NCBI GenBank assembly: GCA_001512665.1
Contig: LFSF01000028.1
Location: forward strand, 66,779 to 117,686
DNA from: Clostridiales bacterium DTU073
GTDB taxonomy: Bacteria; Bacillota; Peptococcia; DRI-13; DTU073
DNA: 50,908 nt
Reading direction: 5' to 3'
A program made the translations under genes and the position numbers. The notes under the pieces were generated by a model, which searched no databases, was not told the DNA's origin, and was given only the letters and a program-made list of their open reading frames with translations. Below, piece after piece: positions 8,370-15,847 of the stretch. The stretch's first letter is position 1. Each line of letters starts with the position of its first letter.

Positions 8370-10502
8370 ATGAGAGGGATGTGTAAAAAAATCTTATTAA
8401 ACAATAAAGGCTCAGCCCTAGCAATGGTTATAATCATAATTACTATCCTTAGCACTCTTGGTATGGCTGTAATGACTTTAGGTGTGGTTAATCTAAGAAT
8501 AAGCATAGCTGACCAAAAAGCTAAATTATCATTCTATATGGCAGAATCAGGTCTGGAGCAGGCTTATGGGATTATATTAAATGAAATAAAAGAAGCGGTT
8601 ATTGCCGGTAATGAAGCAGTAAAAGAAGCCATTGATCAATTTATTGAAGATGAAATAATTAAACTGGCTCAAGAAGGAGGCAGTGAATATGTAACAGTTA
8701 ATGAAAATGGTAACTACATTGTTAACGAGGATAAGATAAAGCAAAATTTAGAAAATGGGTATTGGAATTCCCATTTTAAAGACGCCTATAAAGAATATTT
8801 TAGAAATTCGAAGTCTAGTTTTATATCTAAATTGGAAGATCCTAATGAATATATCAACCCTGATTTTGCTACAGGCGGAGCAAATAATAAACCTGTTGTC
8901 AGTGTGGAAGATAAAGCTCATTTAGATTTCTTTCCCGGTGGAGCTGACGAAACAACATTATCTTTGTGTTCTGTTTATGGGATTTCCGGTGACGCAATAC
9001 CACAAAGAGTGAAAATGCAAATTACGATTAAAACACCGGAGCAGATTCCGGAGAATTATTATGTTAATGTGGTTAAGACGACCCTTAAGGATAATCCTAC
9101 CTGGAATAAAACTTTAGCATCTTTTGGGGAGATAGTTATTAATGATTCCAAAGAAACAACAGATGGTCGTTTGGTTGTTTTAGGTAACATGTATGCTGAA
9201 GATGGAATTTCTTTAAACAGTGTCTATCCACAGGCGGATGTTTCAAATCCGGTTAGAATCAGCGGTAATGTTATCACTAGAGCAAACGTAGAGATTACGC
9301 CGGATTCTAAGGGCTGTCAATTGATGATCAACGGTAATGTTTTTGCAAAAAACGTATTAATAAGTGAGAATACAGATAAGAACAGAATAGAGGTTAACGG
9401 TGACTTATATATTAGTGATGACCTGGAACTCAATGGAACCCGTGCTGAAGTTGAAATAGACGGAAGTTTTTATGGTTTTTCTGACGGTTCTACTAAAGCC
9501 GGACATGACCAAAGCAGCGGAATTGTTATTAATGCTTTGGATATAAATGAGGATGATGGCTCTTCATTAAAAATAACAGGTACTGATGAGGTTTTTATTA
9601 ACGGAGTATCATATATTGATACGGTAGCACCGTTGTATCCAACCGGTGAGAGTCTTTCTATTAAAGGAAATTATCGGGCTTATAGTTATTATTTGCCTGA
9701 TTCGAGTGGTTATTCCTACTCCTATTATCCTCCACTTACACTAGTAAGCAAAAAGAAAATAGAAGGGACAAATGATTGGGAAGAAATGCGGATTGTAGAT
9801 AATGCCAGATATTTTAAAATGATTTGTGACCTTCCCGTAAATCACACCTGGTTGAATAAGGGAGGAGTAAATAACATTATCTTGCCAGATATAACTAAGG
9901 TGTATTCTTTAGGGTCTTATATAAATAAGGGTGAGGTTATAGAGAGAGGAAATGTTCGTTATACGATGGCTAATGCCCAAGATAGAGCAATTATCTATGA
10001 AGACATTTATAATAAAAGTTTACTGAATGACTTTTCAGAATATATCTCGATTAATGATGATATTAACAATGTGGCGGTAAGAGATACTAATTCCGAATTT
10101 GTTTTCTTTTCAAAGGATAAAAGTGTTTATTTATTAGGTTCGGGTTTTTATGAAGAACCATCAATTAGTAAAGAGATTAAAGAAGTAAATGCACCGATAC
10201 GTGGCATTATTGTTACGGAGAAGGATGTTTATATACGTGGTGCAATTAACTTCAGCGGTTTAATTGTTGCCAAAGGTAATATCTATATTGACGATTCTCA
10301 TTCGAAAATAATTAAGTTTGATAAGGAATATGTACGAGAAGTAGTTGGGAATATGGCTTCGGATGACAATCCATTTTTGGAGAATGAATCTTGGGAAAGA
10401 CAAACTTACGAAAAGAATTATATTGGTGTAATTGAATCTGCCAGTATAAATCCTTATAAGAAGTATATCTCCATTGATTCTTGGCAAAAGGAGACCAACT
10501 AG
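8370..10502 (+). CDS. PilX-like pilus protein with beta-solenoid-like body
   Basis: A 710-residue protein with an N-terminus typical of PilX/PulK-type minor pilins: basic leader, NNKG|SALAMVIIIITILSTLGMA, then RISIADQKAKLSFYMAESGLEQA. The Glu at +5 is missing, as is usual for this class. Residues about 270-460 and 600-650 are rich in short repeats of the type NGNV/NGDLY/DGSFYG and RGAINFSGLIVAKGNIYI, which resemble right-handed beta-solenoid rungs. It is large for a pilin and may form or cap the pilus tip. The start is the ATG with AAGGAA upstream; ATG 8379 is an alternative. Confidence 0.7.
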   Translation: MRGMCKKILLNNKGSALAMVIIIITILSTLGMAVMTLGVVNLRISIADQKAKLSFYMAESGLEQAYGIILNEIKEAVIAGNEAVKEAIDQFIEDEIIKLAQEGGSEYVTVNENGNYIVNEDKIKQNLENGYWNSHFKDAYKEYFRNSKSSFISKLEDPNEYINPDFATGGANNKPVVSVEDKAHLDFFPGGADETTLSLCSVYGISGDAIPQRVKMQITIKTPEQIPENYYVNVVKTTLKDNPTWNKTLASFGEIVINDSKETTDGRLVVLGNMYAEDGISLNSVYPQADVSNPVRISGNVITRANVEITPDSKGCQLMINGNVFAKNVLISENTDKNRIEVNGDLYISDDLELNGTRAEVEIDGSFYGFSDGSTKAGHDQSSGIVINALDINEDDGSSLKITGTDEVFINGVSYIDTVAPLYPTGESLSIKGNYRAYSYYLPDSSGYSYSYYPPLTLVSKKKIEGTNDWEEMRIVDNARYFKMICDLPVNHTWLNKGGVNNIILPDITKVYSLGSYINKGEVIERGNVRYTMANAQDRAIIYEDIYNKSLLNDFSEYISINDDINNVAVRDTNSEFVFFSKDKSVYLLGSGFYEEPSISKEIKEVNAPIRGIIVTEKDVYIRGAINFSGLIVAKGNIYIDDSHSKIIKFDKEYVREVVGNMASDDNPFLENESWERQTYEKNYIGVIESASINPYKKYISIDSWQKETN

Positions 10503-10522
10503 AAAAAGTTGGGGGAATGGTT

Positions 10523-11026
10523 ATGAAGAAAAGATTAAGACTAGGTAATAAGGGTTTAACTCTAATTGAATTAATTGTGGGTTTAGCACTTACTACAGTA
10601 GTTATGACAGCGATTGCCTCATTTCTTATTACTAATATTAATTTTTCTAATCTAGCTCAGGATGAACTTTATGTACAGGAACAAGTACGCAAGTCAATGA
10701 GGGCATTTACTAATTTGGTCATGGAAAAAGAAAGGATACAATCGATAACTACAGGTGGGAGTGGAGCTAGTACCTATACGCAATCCGTAACGTTTAGCGG
10801 TGATCAAGCATTAACGATTACCTTTGACTTAGTTGGGCAAGAATTGAAGTATAAACTTGGTACGAATCCTGAACAAAGTTTAGCTAAGAATATATCTAAG
10901 TTTTTTATTGAAGAAGATGCAAGTAATAGTAAACTAATTTATGTTACTATTGAAGGCAAGAAAAACCCCGGAGAAAGAAATGAAGTTTCTTTTGCCTTGA
11001 CCAATAAAATATTTTTGCGTAATTAG
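10523..11026 (+). CDS. Prepilin-like minor pilin (PilW/PilJ-type)
   Basis: A 167-residue protein with leader MKKRLRLGNKG, cleavage site G|LTLIE with Glu at +5, and helix LIVGLALTTVVMTAIASFLI. The start at 10523 was chosen because GGGGG (10511-10515) lies 7 nt upstream; ATG 10517 and an upstream alternative would give a longer leader. The head domain is beta-rich with no cysteines. It is the last gene of the pilus operon and is followed directly by a terminator. Confidence 0.8.
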   Translation: MKKRLRLGNKGLTLIELIVGLALTTVVMTAIASFLITNINFSNLAQDELYVQEQVRKSMRAFTNLVMEKERIQSITTGGSGASTYTQSVTFSGDQALTITFDLVGQELKYKLGTNPEQSLAKNISKFFIEEDASNSKLIYVTIEGKKNPGERNEVSFALTNKIFLRN

Positions 11027-11032
11027 CTATAG

Positions 11033-11059
11033 ACCGATGTTTATCGGTTTATTTTTTTT
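11033..11059 (+). terminator. Intrinsic terminator of the pilus operon
   Basis: ACCGAT (11033-11038), a 4-nt loop and ATCGGT (11043-11048) form a 6-bp stem followed by TTATTTTTTTT. It begins 7 nt after the last pilin stop and overlaps the last codons of the convergent ylbJ gene. Confidence 0.8.
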
Positions 11060-12318
11060 AGTAGGAAATTTAAGCTTAAGGTTAAGCAAGAGATAACTAG
11101 CAGAGAGAGCATGGTTAAGTAAAAGAGATTGCCGGTATAGAAAAAGTTATAGATAAAAAGTGGTAAAAAGGGCTTTTGAGGTTGTATGGGGGTTATTGTC
11201 GGGGCTGTTAGAGTAGGGAATAGATTATTATTTAAGGTAAGCAAATAGGTGATCAAACCGGCAAGCAATCCTTGGACGATTCTGCCTTTATAATAAAGAT
11301 GAAGATTTATACCGGTTCCGCTAACAACTCCTGTAACTTGCGATTGGATGGAAAGACCTCCCCAGCCCAGAAGGATACTGGCGATGATAGCTTTTTCCTG
11401 AAGGGATGCAGAGGATAAGGCTACTTCCTTCAGTCCGAGAGTCATTTCCCAAAATCCTGTTGCTAAAGCTAGATCCAGACAGGTATCTAAACCGCAAATT
11501 TGCAATAAGGCTGAACATGGGTACAGTAAAAGATTTAATACAGAGGTGACTTTAAGTATTCTAATGAGTACAGCATAAATAATTACAAAGCCGCCAATTA
11601 AACAAATGGTGTTAATACCGGAGCTGATGGCCTCACTAAGGAGTTTTCCCCAAGGTTTTCTTTTTTCTTGAGCTTGGAAAAAGACATGAATACTTTTTAA
11701 GATTAGACTGGAAGATTGTCCTTTTGTTTTTGATTGAACAGCCGGAAAAGAGTATAATTTGTCATTTCGGGTATTTATGGAGAAGCGATCTTTTAACCCG
11801 AGAAATATTCCCAGTAAAATGTTAGCTAGATAGTGGGAAATGGCAAGAATAATTCCTAAGGAGATTTGCTGAAACATACCTACGGCAACTGCAACCATTA
11901 GAAAGAGGGGGCTGGAATTGTTAGTAAAGGCGATTAAACGTTCGGCTTCAGATAGGGTACATTCTTTTTCTTCACAAAAACGTTTGGTCAGAACAGCACC
12001 CATAGGAAAGCCGGAGGTGAAACCCATGGCGATAACAAAGGAGGCTGAGCCAGGAAGATTAAAGAGAGGTCGCATTAATGGTTCCATGAGAACTCCTAAC
12101 ATCCTGACAATTCCTAAGCTCATGATAATTTCGGCGATAATAAAAAAAGGAAGAAGTGAAGGTACTAAAATGGTTGCCCATAATTCTAAGCCATAAAGTG
12201 CACCTTGGTATGTTTCTTCAGGCCAGAGCAGCATAGCTATAACGATTAAAGTAACAGCCAGTGCAGAGAAGGAAGAGAAAAGTTTTTTTCTTCGTTTATT
12301 CCAGATAGAACAGGACAT
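11041..12318 (-). CDS. ylbJ: Sporulation integral membrane protein YlbJ
   Basis: A polytopic membrane protein of 425 residues with nucleoside-recognition/gate-type domains; in Bacillus YlbJ is made in the mother cell and is needed for spore cortex formation. Family features seen are the repeated hydrophobic helices, GALYGLELWATILVPSLLPF near residue 38, SLGIVRMLGVLMEPLMRPLFNLPG near 65, FTSGFPMGAVLTKRFCEE near 105 and the LGWGGLSIQSQVTGV motif near 325. It begins at the ATG (complement of 12316-12318) with GGAGGG 7 nt upstream. That site is inside a hairpin (12324-12362). Presence of ylbJ supports a spore-former. Confidence 0.9.
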   Translation of the reverse strand: MSCSIWNKRRKKLFSSFSALAVTLIVIAMLLWPEETYQGALYGLELWATILVPSLLPFFIIAEIIMSLGIVRMLGVLMEPLMRPLFNLPGSASFVIAMGFTSGFPMGAVLTKRFCEEKECTLSEAERLIAFTNNSSPLFLMVAVAVGMFQQISLGIILAISHYLANILLGIFLGLKDRFSINTRNDKLYSFPAVQSKTKGQSSSLILKSIHVFFQAQEKRKPWGKLLSEAISSGINTICLIGGFVIIYAVLIRILKVTSVLNLLLYPCSALLQICGLDTCLDLALATGFWEMTLGLKEVALSSASLQEKAIIASILLGWGGLSIQSQVTGVVSGTGINLHLYYKGRIVQGLLAGLITYLLTLNNNLFPTLTAPTITPIQPQKPFLPLFIYNFFYTGNLFYLTMLSLLVISCLTLSLNFLLKKINR

Positions 12319-12323
12319 AAAAA

Positions 12324-12362
12324 TCCCTCCGAATACTCTCTGTATTGAGTATATGGGAGGGA
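12324..12362 (-). promoter_or_regulatory. Hairpin that buries the ylbJ ribosome binding site
   Basis: Read on the - strand, TCCCTCC (complement of 12356-12362) pairs with GGAGGGA (complement of 12324-12330), with an inner stem ATACTC/GAGTAT and an 8-nt loop. The 3' arm is the ylbJ Shine-Dalgarno sequence and is followed by TTTTTATG, so the structure looks both like a terminator and like a translational lid. It lies between the tmcAL stop and the ylbJ start. Confidence 0.65.
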
Positions 12363-12370
12363 GTGAAGGA

Positions 12371-13636
12371 CTAGACCTGTCCTGGATAAAAAACAGGTTC
12401 TTGCAGATAATCTAAGTTACCCTTGCGGTTTAATTGTTGATGGTAGAGTAAGGTGTAAAGATTAGTGGCTTTTACATCCATTTTCCAAAAGCATTGAGTA
12501 GTAGGATTATTATGTAAATATTTATAGATATGAGCCCCCTTTGTTATCAGTGGTAGTGTGCTTTTCTTTTTAATTTCCTTTAGCAGTTTTTGACCTTTAG
12601 GAGTATAGCCCAGAAGACGTAAATAAGGGGGACCGTTTTTTAGATGAACTGCTTGTTCTTTTGTATAGTTTAAGAGAAGATGGATCAAAAAGCGTTGCAG
12701 TCGTGTATAAGTATATCTTTTGGTTTTCAGAGCGTGGAGAAATTCCTCTAAGTTATTACAGCCCAGAGCTGTTTTAACGATACGGTTTTCCAGCCCTTCA
12801 GATATATCGATGATCTGTTGGAGTTCTGAGGCTGAGGTTCGTCGTAGTAGGGTCATTATTTGTGGAGAAAGTAACTCTAAATAAACAGGGGTTTGGCCTA
12901 GCTTGTATTCGTCTTCAAGAATATTTATAGTTTCTAGGGGAAGATATTCCTTTAATTCCTGTAAAGCTGTTAGGAATTGCGTAGAATTTTGGATTAGGTA
13001 GTTACGGATAGCTGCAGCACTGGGATATCTACCTTTTTCAAGGTTTTGTTCCATATAGGCGGAACCTTGACGTTCAATCATTACGGGTTTTAGGGTAAGC
13101 TTTTGTTCGTAAATTACTTGGAGGTAATTAAGAGCCAGAATATTGTTGGGACTGTGTAAAGTTTGGGAGTTTTGTAATAATAGTTCTCGTGGTAGAGCTT
13201 GTATTCTGGCTTGGGGGAACGAGAGCCCTTTTTGCAGTAAATTTTTTAGACGGTGTTGGTAAGAGGGAGTTTCTTTAGCCAGAAAAGCAGCGATTTCTTT
13301 AAGTACGGCCGGTTTTTTAGTTTCAACACCAAAGGTAAGGTGAGTAACAATCCCTGTTTGGGTTAAAGTTTCAATACCACCTCTGGCAAACCAATAAGCA
13401 CTATGGGTGGCATAGAGGGTTGGTAGTTCAAAAACTAAATCTATTCCGTTTTGCAGAGCCATTTTTGCTCGTGCCCATTTATTAAGGAGTGCTGGTTCTC
13501 CCCGTTGCAGAAAATTTCCGCTAAGGATACATATAACACCATCTGCAGCAGCAGTTCTTTTTTGCGCTTCTTGCAGGTGATAAAGGTGTCCATTATGAAA
13601 GGGGTTATATTCGGCAATAATACCTATTATCTTCAT
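12371..13636 (-). CDS. tmcAL: tRNA(Met) cytidine acetate ligase (YlbM/TmcAL)
   Basis: TmcAL uses ATP and acetate to acetylate C34 of elongator tRNA-Met in the cytoplasm. The 421-residue protein has the nucleotidyltransferase opening GIIAEYNPFHNGHLYHL (residues 4-20, HNGH is the HxGH-type ATP site), then LSGNFLQRGEPALLNKW near 40 and ELPTLYATHSAYWFARGG near 70, all family hallmarks. An AGGAG sequence precedes the ATG. It is divergent from pta and upstream of ylbJ; the ylbJ/tmcAL/pta/yceD/rpmF neighbourhood is common in Firmicutes. Confidence 0.92.
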   Translation of the reverse strand: MKIIGIIAEYNPFHNGHLYHLQEAQKRTAAADGVICILSGNFLQRGEPALLNKWARAKMALQNGIDLVFELPTLYATHSAYWFARGGIETLTQTGIVTHLTFGVETKKPAVLKEIAAFLAKETPSYQHRLKNLLQKGLSFPQARIQALPRELLLQNSQTLHSPNNILALNYLQVIYEQKLTLKPVMIERQGSAYMEQNLEKGRYPSAAAIRNYLIQNSTQFLTALQELKEYLPLETINILEDEYKLGQTPVYLELLSPQIMTLLRRTSASELQQIIDISEGLENRIVKTALGCNNLEEFLHALKTKRYTYTRLQRFLIHLLLNYTKEQAVHLKNGPPYLRLLGYTPKGQKLLKEIKKKSTLPLITKGAHIYKYLHNNPTTQCFWKMDVKATNLYTLLYHQQLNRKGNLDYLQEPVFYPGQV

Positions 13637-13757
13637 CGTAACTTTTTTCTCCTGTTTGATAAGGATTAAAAATATTATTTTGGTAGGAAAATATAAATCT
13701 TTGACGAATAGGATATATTTATAGTTAATTTATATTATAACAGAGGGGGTTCAGGAA

Positions 13758-14753
13758 ATGAATTTAATTGACAAAATAAAAGAAACAGCAAAAAAAAATC
13801 AACGTACAATTATTTTAGCAGAAGGTACAGAAGAGCGCACCGTAACTGCTGCAAGCATAATTGCTCGAGAAGGATTTGCCAAATTAATTTTATTGGGTAA
13901 TGAAAATGAAATACAAGCCGTTGCCGCAAAGGTAGGGACAGATCTTTCCGGAATCACCGTAATTGATCCGGTCAAATCAGAAAAATTTCCGGAGTATGCG
14001 GAAGAACTATATCAGTTACGTAAGCATAAAGGTCTTACGTTGGAAGAGGCGAAAAAACTCCTTACGAGTACTTTGTATTTTGGTGATATGATGATCTATA
14101 AAGGTGAAGCACAGGGTATGGTCGCAGGAGCACAGAATACTACCGGCGATGTTTTACGTCCTGCATTACAGATCATCAAAACGCAAGCGGGTATTTCTTC
14201 AGTATCTGGTGCATTTTTGATGGTTAGTCCTAAGCAGGAATTTGGGGAAGACGGGATTTTTGTTTTTGCTGATTGTGCCGTTAATCCTAATCCTACAGCA
14301 CAACAACTTGCCGAGATAGCTGTTTTATCGGCACAGACTGCTAAAGATCTGGTAGGTATGGAACCTAGAGTAGCAATGCTTTCTTTTTCCACAAAAGGAA
14401 GTGCAAAGCATGAATTGGTCGATAAGGTTATACAGGCAACGCAGTTAGCAAAACAGATGGCACCTGATTTGGTTATTGACGGAGAATTACAGGCAGATGC
14501 GGCAATCGTTTCCAAAGTAGGTTCTTCTAAAGCACCGGGCAGTAATGTTGCCGGAAAAGCTAATGTTTTGGTCTTCCCGGATTTGCAGGCCGGAAATATT
14601 GCTTATAAACTTGTACAACGTTTTGGCGATGTTGAAGCAATGGGACCGATCTTACAAGGCATGGCAAAACCTGTAAACGATTTGTCCAGAGGTTGTAGTG
14701 TTCAAGATATTGTTAACACAGTAGCAATTACTTGCTGCCAAAATATAGGTTAA
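13758..14753 (+). CDS. pta: Phosphate acetyltransferase
   Basis: Pta converts acetyl-CoA and phosphate to acetyl phosphate, the first half of acetate fermentation or, run backwards, acetate assimilation. The 331-residue length fits the short single-domain form. Motifs include ILAEGTEERTVTAASII near residue 18, GMVAGAQNTTGDVLRPALQI near 120, VFADCAVNPNPTAQQLAEIA near 172 and MLSFSTKGSAKHELVDKV near 212. It has a GAGGGGG ribosome binding site. Acetate kinase normally follows pta in relatives, but here yceD is next behind its own promoter, so ackA must be elsewhere or absent. Confidence 0.95.
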   Translation: MNLIDKIKETAKKNQRTIILAEGTEERTVTAASIIAREGFAKLILLGNENEIQAVAAKVGTDLSGITVIDPVKSEKFPEYAEELYQLRKHKGLTLEEAKKLLTSTLYFGDMMIYKGEAQGMVAGAQNTTGDVLRPALQIIKTQAGISSVSGAFLMVSPKQEFGEDGIFVFADCAVNPNPTAQQLAEIAVLSAQTAKDLVGMEPRVAMLSFSTKGSAKHELVDKVIQATQLAKQMAPDLVIDGELQADAAIVSKVGSSKAPGSNVAGKANVLVFPDLQAGNIAYKLVQRFGDVEAMGPILQGMAKPVNDLSRGCSVQDIVNTVAITCCQNIG

Positions 14754-14771
14754 AATATCGAGTGAACGTTC

Positions 14772-14801
14772 TTGACAATAAATTGTGATATTTTGTATAA
14801 T
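14772..14801 (+). promoter_or_regulatory. Strong sigma-A promoter for yceD-rpmF
   Basis: Perfect consensus TTGACA (14772-14777) and TATAAT (14796-14801) are separated by 18 bp in the 85-bp gap after pta. Transcription would start near 14808, 31 nt before the yceD start. Confidence 0.75.
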
Positions 14802-14838
14802 AGAGAAGCTTGCTTGTATTTATTAGGGGTGAGCAGAT

Positions 14839-15366
14839 ATGAAAATTAATCTGGTTAAGCTGTGGAAGGAATCTGGCGCCAAAGAGGATTTTAACTTTGT
14901 ATGGGAAGATTGCGCTGAAGATTTAGGAGAAGCTTCTCTAATTAAACCGATAACTGTCAAAGGTAATGTCTCTAATCGAGGCAATTATTTAGAGTTATCG
15001 CTGCATTTGAAGACAGAGATTATGCTTCTTTGTAGCCGCTGTTTAGAGGAGGTAAAGTTACCTCTCAAGCTTGATGTTACCGAGCAGTTTTGTTCAAAAG
15101 AAGCTGGGTCGGAGACGGAGAGGGCTGGTAATGAAAATAGTTTGTTATCATTCCTTGAGAATGAGGATTGGCTTGATTTAAAACAGATTGTGCTGGAAAA
15201 TTTACTCCTCAGTTTGCCAATGCGCGTTCTTTGTATGCCTGATTGTCCGGGGCTTTGTCCTGAATGTGGTGTGAATTTAAAAGAAAGCAAATGTAACTGT
15301 CAAAGGCAGGATATTGACCCTCGCTTTGAGGCGTTAGCGCAGTTGAAAAAGAAAATGGAATCCTAA
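14839..15366 (+). CDS. yceD: YceD family protein (DUF177), 23S rRNA accumulation protein
   Basis: A 175-residue small cytoplasmic protein of the DUF177/YceD family, which in several bacteria is required for normal 23S rRNA levels and is almost always next to rpmF. It has an internal CSRC pair near residue 58 and a C-terminal cysteine cluster (CMPDCPGLCPECGVNLKES then CNC, residues about 132-155) that looks metal-binding and is typical of Firmicutes members. The ribosome binding site is AGGGGTGAG. rpmF follows after 33 nt. Confidence 0.85.
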   Translation: MKINLVKLWKESGAKEDFNFVWEDCAEDLGEASLIKPITVKGNVSNRGNYLELSLHLKTEIMLLCSRCLEEVKLPLKLDVTEQFCSKEAGSETERAGNENSLLSFLENEDWLDLKQIVLENLLLSLPMRVLCMPDCPGLCPECGVNLKESKCNCQRQDIDPRFEALAQLKKKMES

Positions 15367-15399
15367 GAGTAGTTTAGGTGAAAGGAGGAGGTGGGTCTA

Positions 15400-15588
15400 A
15401 TGGGAGTGCCGCAGAGCCGTCGTTCTAAAGCCAGAAATCGTCGGAGAAGGGCTGAAATTATGAAGATAGAAGCACCCGGATTCATCGCATGTCCTAAATG
15501 TCATGAACCGAAGCAGTCTCATAGGGTTTGTCCATCCTGTGGTTACTATAAGAATCGTGAGGTTATCGCTCAGGAAGCTGAAGCTTAA
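15400..15588 (+). CDS. rpmF: Ribosomal protein bL32
   Basis: A 62-residue protein starting MGVPQSRRSKARNRRRRA, with the zinc-binding form of bL32: CPKC near residue 27 and CPSC near residue 40. The ATG at 15400 was chosen over GTG 15391 because it gives the conserved N-terminus and the AAAGGAGGAGG site lies at the right distance. It forms an operon with yceD. Confidence 0.95.
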   Translation: MGVPQSRRSKARNRRRRAEIMKIEAPGFIACPKCHEPKQSHRVCPSCGYYKNREVIAQEAEA

Positions 15589-15630
15589 TTAAAATTAATA
15601 AAGAAGATATTTTAGAATTGAAAATGCTTT

Positions 15631-15709
15631 AAAAGAGAGCTTTTGTGGTGTGTCCCCAGTGTTAATATTGGTTTAACATTAGGGATACAATCATTGGGGC
15701 TCTTTTTTA
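15631..15709 (+). terminator. Large structured terminator region after rpmF
   Basis: An outer stem AAAAGAG (15631-15637)/CTCTTTT (15700-15706) encloses a long hairpin in which GTGTCCC (15650-15656) pairs with GGGATAC (15682-15688) and AGTGTTAA with TTAACATT, with a 7-nt loop. The right side ends in GGGGCTC followed by six T. The GGGG (15696-15699) can instead pair with CCCC (15654-15657), giving an alternative fold. At minimum it terminates yceD-rpmF. Confidence 0.65.
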
Positions 15710-15847
15710 TTTATAGACAAATATTAACATATTTAGCAGGATATATATAAACTTATTAGCGAATATTATCTTTAGATTCTAAAATTTCAACAAATTATCC
15801 AAGACATTTATTTAATATTTTATTAATTTTTAAAAGGAGAGAAGAAA

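Noticed and set aside
13690-13745. Promoter for pta
   Set aside because: TTGACG at 13701 has no -10 partner at 16-18 bp that looks convincing in this A+T-rich stretch.
14096-14515. Long antisense open frame inside pta
   Set aside because: It lies entirely within a well-supported gene, has no ribosome binding site or homology signal, and follows from the codon pattern of pta.
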